A DNA stretch of 6,609 nucleotides from an uncultured Chryseolinea sp. (GTDB taxonomy: Bacteria > Bacteroidota > Bacteroidia > Cytophagales > Cyclobacteriaceae). The notes under the pieces are model-generated. The model did not search any database and was not told the origin of the DNA. It saw nothing but the letters and a program-made list of their open reading frames with translations. Every line of letters starts with the position of its first letter. The stretch's first letter is position 1. The DNA is taken from the NCBI GenBank assembly GCA_946478915.1, contig CAMLER010000289.1, forward strand, positions 1 to 6,609, read 5' to 3'. Both the position numbers and the translations under genes were made by a program. Positions 6,609-6,609 of the stretch are shown piece by piece.

Positions 6609-6609
6609 C

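Noticed and set aside
1..6609. CRISPR arrays, transposase genes, insertion-sequence ends and phage or defence genes
   Set aside because: I looked for regularly spaced repeats, terminal inverted repeats and corresponding protein motifs and saw none in the window.

Overview
The window looks like a piece of chromosome from a member of the Bacteroidota (Cytophaga/Chitinophaga-like). This is inferred from three things. Start codons lack recognisable Shine-Dalgarno sequences. A perfect match to the Bacteroidota -7 promoter element (TAnnTTTG) lies upstream of the flippase gene. Trehalose is made by one fused synthase/phosphatase protein, a common arrangement in that phylum. Base composition is moderate, and no single gene stands out by eye as recently acquired.

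Layout, left to right. (1) The 3' end of a YdeI/OmpD-associated family gene runs off the left edge (+). (2) A complete classical short-chain dehydrogenase/reductase follows 18 bp later (+). (3) After an 85-bp convergent gap comes a full-length bifunctional trehalose-6-phosphate synthase/phosphatase (-). (4) A family 2 glycosyltransferase (-) lies upstream of the trehalose gene in the same direction, 92 bp away, so the two may share a transcript. (5) A divergent non-coding region of 528 bp holds a short hairpin, two weak promoter candidates and an 8-bp direct repeat. (6) A complete polytopic membrane protein of the Wzx/PST polysaccharide flippase type follows (+). (7) At the right edge lies a tRNA-like gene (-), apparently tRNA-Ile with anticodon UAU, that has several structural defects.

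The trehalose enzyme is expected to make trehalose from UDP-glucose and glucose-6-phosphate for osmotic or desiccation protection. The glycosyltransferase and flippase are typical of a surface-polysaccharide locus: one adds a sugar to a lipid-linked glycan and the other moves such a glycan across the inner membrane. The substrate of neither can be read from the sequence. The YdeI-like gene and the dehydrogenase look like unrelated housekeeping or accessory genes.

I do not see a convincing undescribed system. The feature most worth a second look is the defective tRNA-like element at the right edge. It could be a decayed tRNA, a tRNA fragment left by an integrative element, or a divergent but functional tRNA-Ile(UAU).
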